Source of the DNA: Candidatus Poribacteria bacterium
GTDB taxonomy: Bacteria > Poribacteria > WGA-4E > WGA-3G
Length of the DNA: 64,000 bases
Assembly (NCBI GenBank): GCA_028820845.1
Contig: JAPPII010000122.1
Span: forward strand, 1 to 64,000
Reading direction: 5' to 3'
Position numbers and translations under genes: made by a program. Of this stretch, positions 35,545 through 44,635 are shown piece by piece. The notes beneath the pieces were generated by a model. The model saw only the letters and a list, made by a program, of their open reading frames with translations. It was not told the origin of the DNA and ran no database searches. The stretch's first letter is position 1. Each line of letters starts with the position of its first letter.

Positions 35545-35574
35545 TTGACAAACTGTGTCTGCTAATTGTATTTT
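35545..35574 (+). promoter_or_regulatory. Sigma-70-like promoter of the crystallin-GATase gene
   Basis: A perfect TTGACA at 35545-35550 is followed after 18 nt by TATTTT at 35569-35574. The transcript would have a leader of about 150 nt containing the hairpin at 35684-35707. Confidence 0.5.
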
Positions 35575-35683
35575 AATTAAACTTGCAGTTTGGTTCACAA
35601 GCGACGCGATGACGCGCTACCGTCAAATTCGCGTGTTTTGGTTAGCTGATGTATGCGCTTTCTGAGAGCACTTGTGAAATCGA

Positions 35684-35707
35684 ACCGCTATGCTTTCGTA
35701 TAGCGGT
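35684..35707 (+). promoter_or_regulatory. Leader hairpin ahead of the crystallin-GATase gene
   Basis: Eight-base perfect arms ACCGCTAT/ATAGCGGT can be extended by one G-U and one C-G pair to leave a TTTC tetraloop. It ends 23 nt before the ATG at 35731, with AGGGA between them. It may be a regulatory or stabilising mRNA structure, or a dispersed repeat. Confidence 0.35.
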
Positions 35708-35730
35708 GATACCAGAAATAGGGATCGCTT

Positions 35731-37146
35731 ATGACTAACATGCCGAGGCTCGTCGTTGAAGTTTTTGAACATGTGAATTTTCAAGGACGCAAAGTAACGC
35801 TCATTGAATCGGTGCCAAATACAGGCGAAATCGGGGCACAAGACATTATCTCCTCGATCAAAATCTATAAGGGCCCTGGGTTCAACGCGTCTCCAAACTA
35901 TAAAGCTATCTTCCATGAGCATGAAGACTATAAGGGTCGCCGGTTGGTACTTCCACCCGGATTTTATCCGAATATCCACGATATCCCCTACAATTTCGGG
36001 GACGCAATCACGGCTATCAGTTTTAGTCCATCAGCGCATCCAACACCGCCTGAATATGGGGCTGTCCCAGTTATCATCGAAGTGTTTCGTAATGTAGACT
36101 ATAGCGGACAGCGGAGTGTTATCATGCGCGATGTCAGTTCAATGTTTGACATCGGTATGAATGATACGGTCTCCTCCATTCGTATCCAGCGCGGCCCGAG
36201 TTTTCCATTCAGCGGATGTCATGTTGTTTTTTATGAACACGTCAATTTTGAAGGACGTCGTTTGAATCTGAATTTAAGTTCACGAGAATTCCAGTTAGCA
36301 CTTCGCAATCTTAGGGATCTTCCACATTCGCAGTCATTTTCAGATATTATTTCCTCTATAAAGATTGTTCCATTAGGTGTATTCCGAGTCTTGGTTGTTG
36401 TTGGCGATAATAGATCGGGCGAGCCAGCAGTGTTAGAATCGCTTACCACAATCGAAGGATTAGAATTCCAATTCACTACTGTGCATATCAACGATAATCC
36501 TGACAATCATGGGGATGCCAATAATGCCGTCAAACTTTCAAGCATTGTGCTTTCAGATTATGATATCGTCTGGTTTACCTGGTTCGCAACCGGACACGAC
36601 GGTGAATATTTCCTTGAAGATGCTGATCAGGCGATTCAAGACTTTGTTCGTAAGGGTGGGATCGTCTGGGCTTCCGCAATGGATAATAATATCATACCGC
36701 CCGATGGAGTCCATACTACTGAACCGCAATGGCGTGGAGACTGGCTTCCTGTTGATCGACACCCGATACATGTTACGAACTCTAACGATAGCAATGTGCG
36801 GGTTACGGATGACGGGCAGAAAACCGGCATGTTTACTTGGCCCCATAAGGTTAATGTTGATACGCTCGTAACCGACGATCACTGGGTGACAAACGACAGA
36901 AGCTATCGGAAATTAGCAGTCAGAGAGGATAACGGGGACGCTGTGAGTCTACAGTTACAGTGGGGCGAAGGCTATTATGTCACTTTTGCTGTGGACACTC
37001 GCGATGCATATCGCACAACAATAGCGAAACCTCTTATTGAAAATACTTTGTGCTACTTAGCGAATCTCGCATGGCAGACTTCTCCGCGTCAACCGCTCAA
37101 GGGGCGTTACCGGACGCACCTCAGCAGCGATACAATCTTCCGGTGA
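35731..37146 (+). CDS. Two beta/gamma-crystallin domains fused to a GATase-like domain
   Basis: This 471-aa protein starts with two beta/gamma-crystallin domains (about residues 6-95 and 107-220), each with two Greek keys. Three of the four keys carry the calcium-site pattern [ND/x]-D-x-x-S-S (QDIISS, NDTVSS, SDIISS); the fourth reads GDAITA. Residues about 224-455 resemble a ThuA/GATase-like fold: FRVLVVVGDNRSG, LSDYDIVWFTWF, FVRKGGIVWASA. No signal peptide is seen. The function is unknown. Calcium binding is inferred from the motifs. Confidence 0.75.
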   Translation: MTNMPRLVVEVFEHVNFQGRKVTLIESVPNTGEIGAQDIISSIKIYKGPGFNASPNYKAIFHEHEDYKGRRLVLPPGFYPNIHDIPYNFGDAITAISFSPSAHPTPPEYGAVPVIIEVFRNVDYSGQRSVIMRDVSSMFDIGMNDTVSSIRIQRGPSFPFSGCHVVFYEHVNFEGRRLNLNLSSREFQLALRNLRDLPHSQSFSDIISSIKIVPLGVFRVLVVVGDNRSGEPAVLESLTTIEGLEFQFTTVHINDNPDNHGDANNAVKLSSIVLSDYDIVWFTWFATGHDGEYFLEDADQAIQDFVRKGGIVWASAMDNNIIPPDGVHTTEPQWRGDWLPVDRHPIHVTNSNDSNVRVTDDGQKTGMFTWPHKVNVDTLVTDDHWVTNDRSYRKLAVREDNGDAVSLQLQWGEGYYVTFAVDTRDAYRTTIAKPLIENTLCYLANLAWQTSPRQPLKGRYRTHLSSDTIFR

Positions 37147-37217
37147 AAATTTGTAGGCACGCTCGCACAAGACACACTAGTGCCTCTGTTCTATTCTATA
37201 CATTATAGGAGAATTGA

Positions 37218-39782
37218 ATGCGTTTCATTGCTGTTATTGTCTTCTTGATCGCCGTAGCCATTGCTGTTGGATGGTTTGCCTTCAAAAATCTCGACAGTTT
37301 TGGGCAGAGCGGAGTGATGCGTATACTCGGATTTACGCTACTCGTCCTGCTCGCTATCTTGGCGGCATTTGTTGCTATGGTCATCCGATACCGGATACCT
37401 AAAGCTGATGTCGCACTCGTACGGACGGGTGGTTCCAAAGAGAAAATCAGTATTACCGGCGGTCTCTGGGTTAACACTATCATCCATGAAATCAAGGAAA
37501 TTTCTCTTAATACCATGCGAATTGAGGCGATCCGTGAGGGACCAGAGGCGTTGATTACCTATGATTTCAACCGGGGTGATGTAGAAGTCGTTTTCTATCT
37601 TAAAGTTGAACCGAATCAAACCGATATTTTGCGCGCAGCTCAGGCACTTGGTGATAAATCTATGACCCCTGAAACTGTCCGTGAATTGATTGAACCTAAA
37701 CTTGAAGGTGCTTTACGGAGCGTCGCCGCCGAAAGCGAAATCCAAGATCTCCTCCAGAAACGTCAAGAGTTTGGGGATAAAGTTCAAGCAGCATGCGGCG
37801 AGGACTTGCAGATCCAAAACGGTTTGACGCTTGAGACTGTTTCGATTATCCGAGTAGATCAAACGCCTGTTGAAACGCTGGACGCTGAAAACCGGTTTGA
37901 TGCTGTCGGTATTCGTGAAATTACCGAAATTACAGCCGAGCAGGAACGAGAAAAAGAACGTATCGTTCAGGAAAAAGAGGTCGCTATCGTTCAAATTGAA
38001 GTTGATGCCCGTATCCAAAAACTTGAAGCAGAACAGGAACAGGCATGGGCTGAATCCGACCAACAAAAGAACATCGCTATCTATGCCGCTGAACGAGAAG
38101 CGGAAACTCTCAAATTCCAATTTGAGATGGAACAGGGTGTCCAAGAGCGCGAATACGAGATGAAGCAAGAAGTGGAGCGCGCCCGTATCACCCAAGAACA
38201 GATCGTCCAAGAACGCGAAATTGAGATGAATCGCGACATCCAAGTCGCTCAAGTCCAACAAGAGCAAGTCGTCCAAGAACGTGAAATTGAGAAAAATCTC
38301 ATCGTCGAAACACAACAGATTGAGCAGTCGAAAGTTGTACAACTTGCCGAAATCCAACAACATCTTACCGTCCAGATGCAGAAAATTGAACAGGAACAGA
38401 CGATTGCTGTTCGTGAGATAGAGAAGGAACTGGCGGTAGAGAAGGCGCGTATTGCCCAAGAAGAGGGTGTGTCTTTACGAGATATCGAGCGCGAATTAGC
38501 GGTGCAGACGGCGCGCTTCAGTCAAGAGCAACAAGTTCAACAGCGTGAGATTGAGAAGAATCTCGTCGTGGAAACCGCACAGATTGACCAGATGCGACAA
38601 GTTGAACTCGCTGAGATTGCGAAAGTGTTGGTGGTCGAAGTGACACGCATTGCTCAGGAACAACAGGTATCAATCCGGGACATTGAAAAGGAACTCATGG
38701 TAGAAAAGGCGCGTATTGCCCAAGAAGAGGGCGTGTCTTTACGCGATATCGAGCGCGACCTGCTGGTGCAGACGACCCGCTTCGGTCAAGAGCAACAGGT
38801 TCAGCAGCGTGAGATTGAGAAGAATCTCGTCGTGGAAACCGCACAGATTGATCAGATGCGACAAGTTGAACTCGCTGAGATTGCGAAAGTGTTGGCGGTC
38901 GAGGTGACACGTATCGCACAAGAACAACAAGTAGAAATTCGTGATGTTGAAAAGGAACTCATGGTAGAGAAGGCACGTATTGCCCAAGAAGAGGGTGTGT
39001 CTTTACGCGATATCGAGCGCGACCTGCTGGTGCAGACGACCCGCTTCGGTCAAGAGCAACAGGTTCAGCAGCGTGAGATTGAGAAGAATCTCGTCGTGGA
39101 AACCGCACAGATTGACCAGATGCGACAAGTTGAACTTGCCGAGATTGCGAAAACACTAACAGTCGAGCAGTCCCGAATCAATCAGGAATTACGTGTCGCT
39201 TTAAGCGATGAGGATCGGAAGATTGACGTTGCCAATAAGCAGCAGGTAACCGCACTTGCTGAGAAGGAGCAATTAGTTGCTGAAGCCGAACGTATGGGGG
39301 CGGAAGTGAATGTGACTGCCATGGAACAAGTCAAAGAGGCTGAATGGCAGCGTGAGGTTGCGATTATCGGTGCCGAGGCACAAGCACAGCCCATTGAACG
39401 TCTCGCCGATGCCGTACTTGCTGAAGCGAGAGCGAAAGCACAAGGCGAGATGGCTGAATATGAAGCCCGAAATGTTGCTGAACAACGCGTCCTTGTCCAA
39501 GAGGCTGTTATGGAACTCATTGACGAATTCCCAGATATCGTCGAACAAATGATGCGACCCGTTGAGAAAATTGATAGCATCAAAATTTTGGACATGGGAA
39601 ACAATGACGGCACAGGTGGCATTAATCGAAGCAATATGGGTAGACTCGCAAATGCATTACTCGATACAGGTGCTATCTCTCCGATGCTTAAAGAACTCTT
39701 TAACTTCGCCGATGTCGATGCGCAGCAGATTACTGATAAAATCGCTGAATATCTGGCGGACCTCGTTAATCGTCCCGATTGA
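37218..39782 (+). CDS. Flotillin/SPFH-like protein with long repetitive coiled coil
   Basis: This 854-aa protein has two N-terminal hydrophobic segments (about 2-20 and 32-55). An SPFH-like domain (about 56-230, with VALVRTGG and ISITGGLWV) follows, then some 470 residues of charged coiled coil. The C-terminal part (about 700-854) includes the EARAKAQGEMAEYEARN region typical of flotillins. The coiled coil contains an 88-residue repeat encoded by 264-bp tandem DNA units. Flotillins organise membrane domains. ATAGGAG just precedes the ATG. Confidence 0.85.
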   Translation: MRFIAVIVFLIAVAIAVGWFAFKNLDSFGQSGVMRILGFTLLVLLAILAAFVAMVIRYRIPKADVALVRTGGSKEKISITGGLWVNTIIHEIKEISLNTMRIEAIREGPEALITYDFNRGDVEVVFYLKVEPNQTDILRAAQALGDKSMTPETVRELIEPKLEGALRSVAAESEIQDLLQKRQEFGDKVQAACGEDLQIQNGLTLETVSIIRVDQTPVETLDAENRFDAVGIREITEITAEQEREKERIVQEKEVAIVQIEVDARIQKLEAEQEQAWAESDQQKNIAIYAAEREAETLKFQFEMEQGVQEREYEMKQEVERARITQEQIVQEREIEMNRDIQVAQVQQEQVVQEREIEKNLIVETQQIEQSKVVQLAEIQQHLTVQMQKIEQEQTIAVREIEKELAVEKARIAQEEGVSLRDIERELAVQTARFSQEQQVQQREIEKNLVVETAQIDQMRQVELAEIAKVLVVEVTRIAQEQQVSIRDIEKELMVEKARIAQEEGVSLRDIERDLLVQTTRFGQEQQVQQREIEKNLVVETAQIDQMRQVELAEIAKVLAVEVTRIAQEQQVEIRDVEKELMVEKARIAQEEGVSLRDIERDLLVQTTRFGQEQQVQQREIEKNLVVETAQIDQMRQVELAEIAKTLTVEQSRINQELRVALSDEDRKIDVANKQQVTALAEKEQLVAEAERMGAEVNVTAMEQVKEAEWQREVAIIGAEAQAQPIERLADAVLAEARAKAQGEMAEYEARNVAEQRVLVQEAVMELIDEFPDIVEQMMRPVEKIDSIKILDMGNNDGTGGINRSNMGRLANALLDTGAISPMLKELFNFADVDAQQITDKIAEYLADLVNRPD
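38421..39160 (+). repeat. 264-bp tandem repeat inside the flotillin-like gene
   Basis: Equivalent positions at 38427, 38691 and 38955 (each starting GAACT) are exactly 264 bp apart, giving about 2.8 copies. Copies two and three are almost identical at the DNA level and copy one is more diverged. The unit encodes 88 residues, so copy-number change keeps the frame. Confidence 0.9.
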
Positions 39783-39836
39783 TTTTTAGTGGCTATCGGC
39801 TGACCACTGGGAACCGACCCCCATAGGAAAAAGACC

Positions 39837-41141
39837 ATGCGACATCAGAAACAGTTGACATCAAGAAGGCGACCCAGACGCCAGCGATGTCGCACCTGCC
39901 GATCTGATAATGGTAAACGCTTATGTCCAGCACTCAACGGTATGTTGATCTGTCCAGAATGCTGTAGAGCCAAACGGGCAAAGATTCCGGGGTGCGACGA
40001 GAGATGTCAGTACTATTCACCCCTACTTGTGTCAAGTAAGACAAATCGACCCTTGGATTTTCCTGTCCATCGATGTCTTGTCAGCCGTTCTCAGGACACT
40101 GGTATGCTAATCGTGGTTGGGACTCGAAAACGTCCAGACGGAAATTTGAAGGCGATGTTTGTCTTGCTGGATCTGTGGAAAAAAGGGATTCGAGACTGTT
40201 TTTTTGATGCCAACCTTTCTGAGAAAGAGTTTGAACGTGTCTCGCGGAAAATCGCAAAGCACTATAATCTCTTAGAATCCACCGATCCTGAAGATGCGGA
40301 CGAACCCGAAGAACTCGTGCGGCTGCCGAAAGATACACTTGTCATTGAGGCGAATGCGGCAGTTCACTTAGATAAGGGTGTGAGAATTGTGGAGCATGAG
40401 GAAGCTTCCGAGGGCTTTGCTATTGACAGTATGCACGGTGCCCGCGCGATTCATGAGATTTACATCCCAAAGATTGGAAACTGGTACGTCTATCTTCGTG
40501 TTCTCTTTGGAAGAGGCGACGATTCTTATTGGATCGGTATGGACGACGCAATCGCGCACCCTTGGGATCGAGATGGGGGTCCAGGGGCAATCCGGGTTTG
40601 TCCAGAACCAGACGATACCACGAAATGGGGACGTTGGCTCTGGCATACCGGTCTCGAAAGCGTGGTGAGCAGCGGCGACAGGCAAGGGAACAGACCCGCC
40701 TTTTTCCGTGTTGAACGCACCGGCTACCATCGCCTTTGGTCGAAAGGTAGAGAGGACGGTTCGCGTCTCGACCAGATTTTGCTCACTCGCACCCGCGATT
40801 TTGATCCTGAAGTCGAGACAGACGGTAGATCGCTCCCCATTAGACATTCACAACAACTTTACGAGCCGGTTTCCATCTATGAATCCCAGAAATTAATTCG
40901 CCACGCCGTCCAAATTGCGACCGCTGTTAAGACCGAATTACCGTGGGAATTTAAATACGCGCTTCACGATGTTTGGGGCGACATCACCCAATTTCCTGAA
41001 ACAGAAGGATCGCTCTACAAATGTCCGAAATGCGAAGCGGATCTGCCACAGCAGGCGGTTGACCTCATGATACAACATGCCCAATCCGATGACATCCAGT
41101 TCTACATCTTATGCCGGAAGTGCGGGGGTGAGTTTGATTAA
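39837..41141 (+). CDS. Unknown protein with N- and C-terminal zinc-binding cysteine clusters
   Basis: This 434-aa protein starts with a basic stretch. A cysteine cluster at about residues 19-60 follows (CRTC, RLCP, ICPECC, GCDERC), like the Cys-rich motif seen before SEC-C-type or TPR proteins in other bacteria. A C-terminal zinc ribbon (CPKC and CRKC) ends the chain. The middle part has no family I can name. No signal peptide is present. AGGA lies 9 nt before the ATG. Zinc binding is inferred from cysteine spacing. Confidence 0.7.
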   Translation: MRHQKQLTSRRRPRRQRCRTCRSDNGKRLCPALNGMLICPECCRAKRAKIPGCDERCQYYSPLLVSSKTNRPLDFPVHRCLVSRSQDTGMLIVVGTRKRPDGNLKAMFVLLDLWKKGIRDCFFDANLSEKEFERVSRKIAKHYNLLESTDPEDADEPEELVRLPKDTLVIEANAAVHLDKGVRIVEHEEASEGFAIDSMHGARAIHEIYIPKIGNWYVYLRVLFGRGDDSYWIGMDDAIAHPWDRDGGPGAIRVCPEPDDTTKWGRWLWHTGLESVVSSGDRQGNRPAFFRVERTGYHRLWSKGREDGSRLDQILLTRTRDFDPEVETDGRSLPIRHSQQLYEPVSIYESQKLIRHAVQIATAVKTELPWEFKYALHDVWGDITQFPETEGSLYKCPKCEADLPQQAVDLMIQHAQSDDIQFYILCRKCGGEFD

Positions 41142-41184
41142 GTCTTTTGGAAAGCTCCTTTACATCTTTCTTCAGTTCATACCT

Positions 41185-43287
41185 ATGCAAATTTTTCAGA
41201 CCTTTATTGTTTGTGTCACAACCATTATCCTGTTTTCTACACCAAGTATAGCTGCACCACCGAACCCTTATCTCTATTTCCATGAAGATTCCACAAGTGG
41301 TGAGTTAGTCCCCAAAGCACCTCAAAGTCGGGACGAATTTCTTGAAGCACTTGATGGGTGTTGTTTGGCACGGGAGCAAGGCATCTTACAATCCGATGGC
41401 ATAGAATACGTTCTCGCCTTAAAGATAGATTTTGCCGACATGCCCGGAAGTAGAGAGGGCGCAGCATTTGACGCATATCTCTACGCCTCAGAAGGTATTT
41501 CCCTTAAGACCTATTATCGAGAGAACTCTTATGGGCAGATGGACATACAGCCCGGGCCTATGGGAGGCGTTGTCCCCACTGGTAATACGTGGGTTCGGGC
41601 TAAAAAACCGATGACATATTACGGCGAAGGTGCTAGAATCGTGGAACGCTACCGCGAATTGGTTCGAGAAGCATGCGAGGCGGTGGATTCAACCGTCGAT
41701 TTCTCGCAATATGATAGAGATAACGATGGAATTGTTGACCATGTTTTCTTAATTCATGCTGGTAATAATCAAGCGGCATCTGGTGTTACTGATGACATCT
41801 GGTCTATTCTAACAAAAGGTGTTAACGGGGTTTACGACGGTGTTCGCGTGGATACTGCTGCAGTCGTCGCGGAGGAACCCGATCTTGAGCATCCGCATTT
41901 GGGAATCTATTTTCACGAGTTTTTCCACGATTTCGGGGCACCCGATGTTTACGGATTTAGTTTCACGGACGCTCGCGATCACAAATGGGGCTTGATGGGT
42001 GCCTTCGGTCCCTATCAAGGTCCAGACGGTTTGGGGATTAGACCCAGTCATATCTCAGGATACCTCAAGTGGGATTTCGATGCCAGACCTGAAAACGGAC
42101 GCCTCGGCTGGATTCAACCGGTTCAGATAACACGGAATCAGAAAATTGACGTACCCAGTTTTGAACTGATGCCGGGATCTGATAAACTTTTTAAAATTGA
42201 TATTCAGTCATCAGCGCGGACGCTTCGCGGTGAAGCCACGGAATTCTTTCTCATAGAAAATAGAAACAAAGCCTCAGGCGCAACTTTTGATACCTACCTA
42301 CCTGAGTCTGGTCTATTAATCTGGCATATTGATGAAACTGAGACCTATCCGCTTGGAAGTTTCGATGCTTCTCAGCAGATATGGCTCGAAGACCCAACTG
42401 ATCCTGAGCATCTCGGCATCTCTCAGCAAGATGGTGATGAATTTATAGACTTACAAGCCATTACTGACGGGGCTGCTTATTCCGCAGACGATGGTCAGAC
42501 TGCCTTTACCCCAGGGACTCTCCCGAATAGTAATGCCAATGATGGCACTGTTACCGGTATCTCTATTACGAACATTGGACCGGAAGGGTTAACGATTCCG
42601 ATCTTAGTTTCGTTCGGTGATACTTACGAACCAAACGATACGTTCGCAAGTGCATTTCCAATCGCTTATGGAGAAACCTACGAATCCTTTCTCTTCAGTC
42701 TGACGGATACACGCGATGTATACAAACTCGAAGCCGTCCACGGCGTTACTATTTTGGTGACACTTGCTGACATCCCGCCAAACAAAAATTATCGTTTATC
42801 CCTTCAGGCAGAGACAGGCGAGGTGCGTGCTATAGCCGAAAACGCTACCGACATCGCTGGATTGAGAATCCTGTATCAACCGAATACGACAGAAATATTC
42901 TATCTTGTTGTAGAATCGGATGGGAGTTTCAGCAGCACCGATTCCTATCGGCTGCGTGTAGACCAACTTCAGGCAGAACCCTTTGCGCTTACAGAGATGC
43001 GCGTCTATCCAAATCCACTCCGTTCCGGTGAGGACGTGGTAACCTTTGCTTATCGTTTGTCTGCTTCCCAAGTTGCAGATAACGTCAACCTTGAGATTTT
43101 TATTCCGACGGGTGACCTCGTTTATAGTGAAACGCGCGAAAATGTAGCTGCGCAAGGGAAGTTTGAATGGCGCGGCACAACTCGCAACGGCACACCCCTT
43201 GCATCAGGCATCTATGTTTACCGTGTTTCTGCTCGGCAAGCGGATCTACTCGTTCAAGAAATTGGAAAGTTAAGCATTGTGAAATGA
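41185..43287 (+). CDS. Secreted M6-family metalloprotease with type IX-like C-terminal domain
   Basis: The product (about 700 aa) has a signal peptide (MQIFQTFIVCVTTIILF, ending IAA). The M6 protease domain carries zinc site HEFFHDFGAPD; the M6-type KWGLMG segment follows. A pre-peptidase-like beta domain is at about residues 480-600. The last 90 residues (VYPNPLRSG through GIYVYRVSA to GKLSIVK) resemble type IX/FlgD-like sorting domains. The start is uncertain: in-frame GTG 41128, TTG 41134 or ATG 41077 would overlap the preceding gene, and ATG 41185 has no clear ribosome-binding site. Confidence 0.82.
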   Translation: MQIFQTFIVCVTTIILFSTPSIAAPPNPYLYFHEDSTSGELVPKAPQSRDEFLEALDGCCLAREQGILQSDGIEYVLALKIDFADMPGSREGAAFDAYLYASEGISLKTYYRENSYGQMDIQPGPMGGVVPTGNTWVRAKKPMTYYGEGARIVERYRELVREACEAVDSTVDFSQYDRDNDGIVDHVFLIHAGNNQAASGVTDDIWSILTKGVNGVYDGVRVDTAAVVAEEPDLEHPHLGIYFHEFFHDFGAPDVYGFSFTDARDHKWGLMGAFGPYQGPDGLGIRPSHISGYLKWDFDARPENGRLGWIQPVQITRNQKIDVPSFELMPGSDKLFKIDIQSSARTLRGEATEFFLIENRNKASGATFDTYLPESGLLIWHIDETETYPLGSFDASQQIWLEDPTDPEHLGISQQDGDEFIDLQAITDGAAYSADDGQTAFTPGTLPNSNANDGTVTGISITNIGPEGLTIPILVSFGDTYEPNDTFASAFPIAYGETYESFLFSLTDTRDVYKLEAVHGVTILVTLADIPPNKNYRLSLQAETGEVRAIAENATDIAGLRILYQPNTTEIFYLVVESDGSFSSTDSYRLRVDQLQAEPFALTEMRVYPNPLRSGEDVVTFAYRLSASQVADNVNLEIFIPTGDLVYSETRENVAAQGKFEWRGTTRNGTPLASGIYVYRVSARQADLLVQEIGKLSIVK

Positions 43288-43314
43288 GTATTGCAAATTC
43301 TTCGCACATATTTC

Positions 43315-43343
43315 TTGACTAAAAATTGCAGTTGTGCTAATTT
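43315..43343 (+). promoter_or_regulatory. Sigma-70-like promoter ahead of the lipoprotein gene
   Basis: TTGACT at 43315-43320 and TAATTT at 43338-43343 are separated by 17 nt, with a TG upstream of the -10 box. The leader would be about 155 nt. Confidence 0.45.
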
Positions 43344-43506
43344 AGTCAATAAAATCAGTTTTAGGCACATCGTCTATCCTTATCCTGATGTGCTTGCAAT
43401 CAGCTGTAGGTGCTTCGCGCAAGAATGACTTGAATGCGCCACAGAGTAGGATATGAAATATAAACCTGCCATTTATAGGATGGTAGCCCAGGAGGCAATA
43501 TTATCA

Positions 43507-44559
43507 ATGAAATGGATGAATAAATTCACAGTACTCAATCTCCTCTTGCTATTTGCTCTCGCATTTAGCGTCGCAGGTTGTGGAACAGCACTGAGCAGCT
43601 TGTCACCCATTCAACCCGTCCATAACATAGCGGATGCCATGGCGGAACAAGCCGCAAAGCCGGACGAAGAGATAGTCGTTCCTGCTGTTCCCTCGGAGGA
43701 CCTCGCTAAACCTGTGTTGAACAAGTACGGTATGGATACAGTCGGATTCCGTGTTGGAAAAGCACGCAATGCCAATATGGAAGCGATAACCTATATTTTC
43801 GCATTTGACGAATACGCACACGCCAACGACCAGTGGAGCAGCTTCCTCAACGAATGGACAGAAACCCAAGTCCAAATCGAAACCGGAACCGGTGAAGATA
43901 GGAAGGTTGTTGACATCGTCATGATGTCTGATAAACCCGACCTGTTTGAAGTACAGTCCAGACAACCCATCCTGACGAAAACACGGGATGGTATTACCGT
44001 TTCTATCGCATATTGGCGGCGGACGGATCTCGACCGGAAATACAACCGTGGCAACGCTTTCTCGCCTTTTTATGAAACGGAGGCTCTTTCCCAAAGCGAC
44101 AAAACTGATGTGTTTTACGTCAAGATTACTAACAATCGAGAACAACACATCATCTTTGATGTGAAAAAATGCACGATTGTTGACCAGGGTGAGAACGTCT
44201 ATAGCGGGATGAATTATGACGACTTAGAGGAGCGTTTCACATACATGGCGCGCGCGACAGGCCTCTATGTAAAAAATGGTCTTGAAATAGCACGACGGAT
44301 CTTAATGGAGAAACGGATGCCTATCGTTGAGAAACAGGTGGGAACGCGCCGAACAGGTGTCCAACCGGGTGAAAGTGCTGAAGGTTTCGTGCCGTTCACC
44401 CAAATAAAGTTGAATGCTACTGATTTAAAGGTTATCCTACCCATCGAAAAGGCACCGCCGCCGGGAGGGGCACAGCGTTATCAAACGATAGAATTTGAAT
44501 TCCCTTTCATGCATGATAGAGGTATTCGCACTGCGCAGCCATCCCCGAGGCGTTATTAA
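43507..44559 (+). CDS. Unknown lipoprotein
   Basis: The product (350 aa) has a lipoprotein signal: basic start, hydrophobic LNLLLLFALAFSVAGC with lipobox V-A-G-C, then a Ser-rich linker. The mature part has no family I recognise; it contains GMDTVGFRVGKARNANMEA and several beta-rich stretches. The ATG at 43507 has GGAGG at 43491-43495; an upstream ATG at 43453 would bury the signal. The gene stands alone, with its own promoter and terminator. Confidence 0.7.
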   Translation: MKWMNKFTVLNLLLLFALAFSVAGCGTALSSLSPIQPVHNIADAMAEQAAKPDEEIVVPAVPSEDLAKPVLNKYGMDTVGFRVGKARNANMEAITYIFAFDEYAHANDQWSSFLNEWTETQVQIETGTGEDRKVVDIVMMSDKPDLFEVQSRQPILTKTRDGITVSIAYWRRTDLDRKYNRGNAFSPFYETEALSQSDKTDVFYVKITNNREQHIIFDVKKCTIVDQGENVYSGMNYDDLEERFTYMARATGLYVKNGLEIARRILMEKRMPIVEKQVGTRRTGVQPGESAEGFVPFTQIKLNATDLKVILPIEKAPPPGGAQRYQTIEFEFPFMHDRGIRTAQPSPRRY

Positions 44560-44600
44560 ATCGCTGAGATAAGTTGTGCTACGTGTTATCTACACATTTT

Positions 44601-44635
44601 AAGATGCCCGCGGTCCCTTGTGCTGTGGGCATCTT
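44601..44635. terminator. Bidirectional terminator between convergent genes
   Basis: AAGATGCCC (44601-44609) pairs with GGGCATCTT (44627-44635), with further inner pairing GCGG/CTGT. TTTTATTTTT follows on the plus strand. It separates the lipoprotein gene from the helicase gene, whose stop codon is at 44636. Confidence 0.8.

Larger units (their letters stand above)
35354..35730. other. Divergent intergenic region with promoter and leader hairpin
   Basis: The region holds the promoter at 35545-35574 and a hairpin at 35684-35707. No further gene is seen. Confidence 0.5.

Noticed and set aside
37713-38459. Long minus-strand open frame opposite the flotillin-like gene
   Set aside because: It mirrors the repetitive coiled-coil codons of the plus-strand gene and has no family resemblance or ribosome-binding site.
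38421-39160. Regularly spaced repeats as a possible CRISPR array
   Set aside because: Units are 264 bp, adjacent, and in frame within a coiled-coil coding sequence. There are no spacers and no cas genes.
39182-39838. Minus-strand 218-codon frame at the end of the flotillin-like gene
   Set aside because: It is fully opposite supported coding sequence and shows only Ser/Ala-rich shadow composition.
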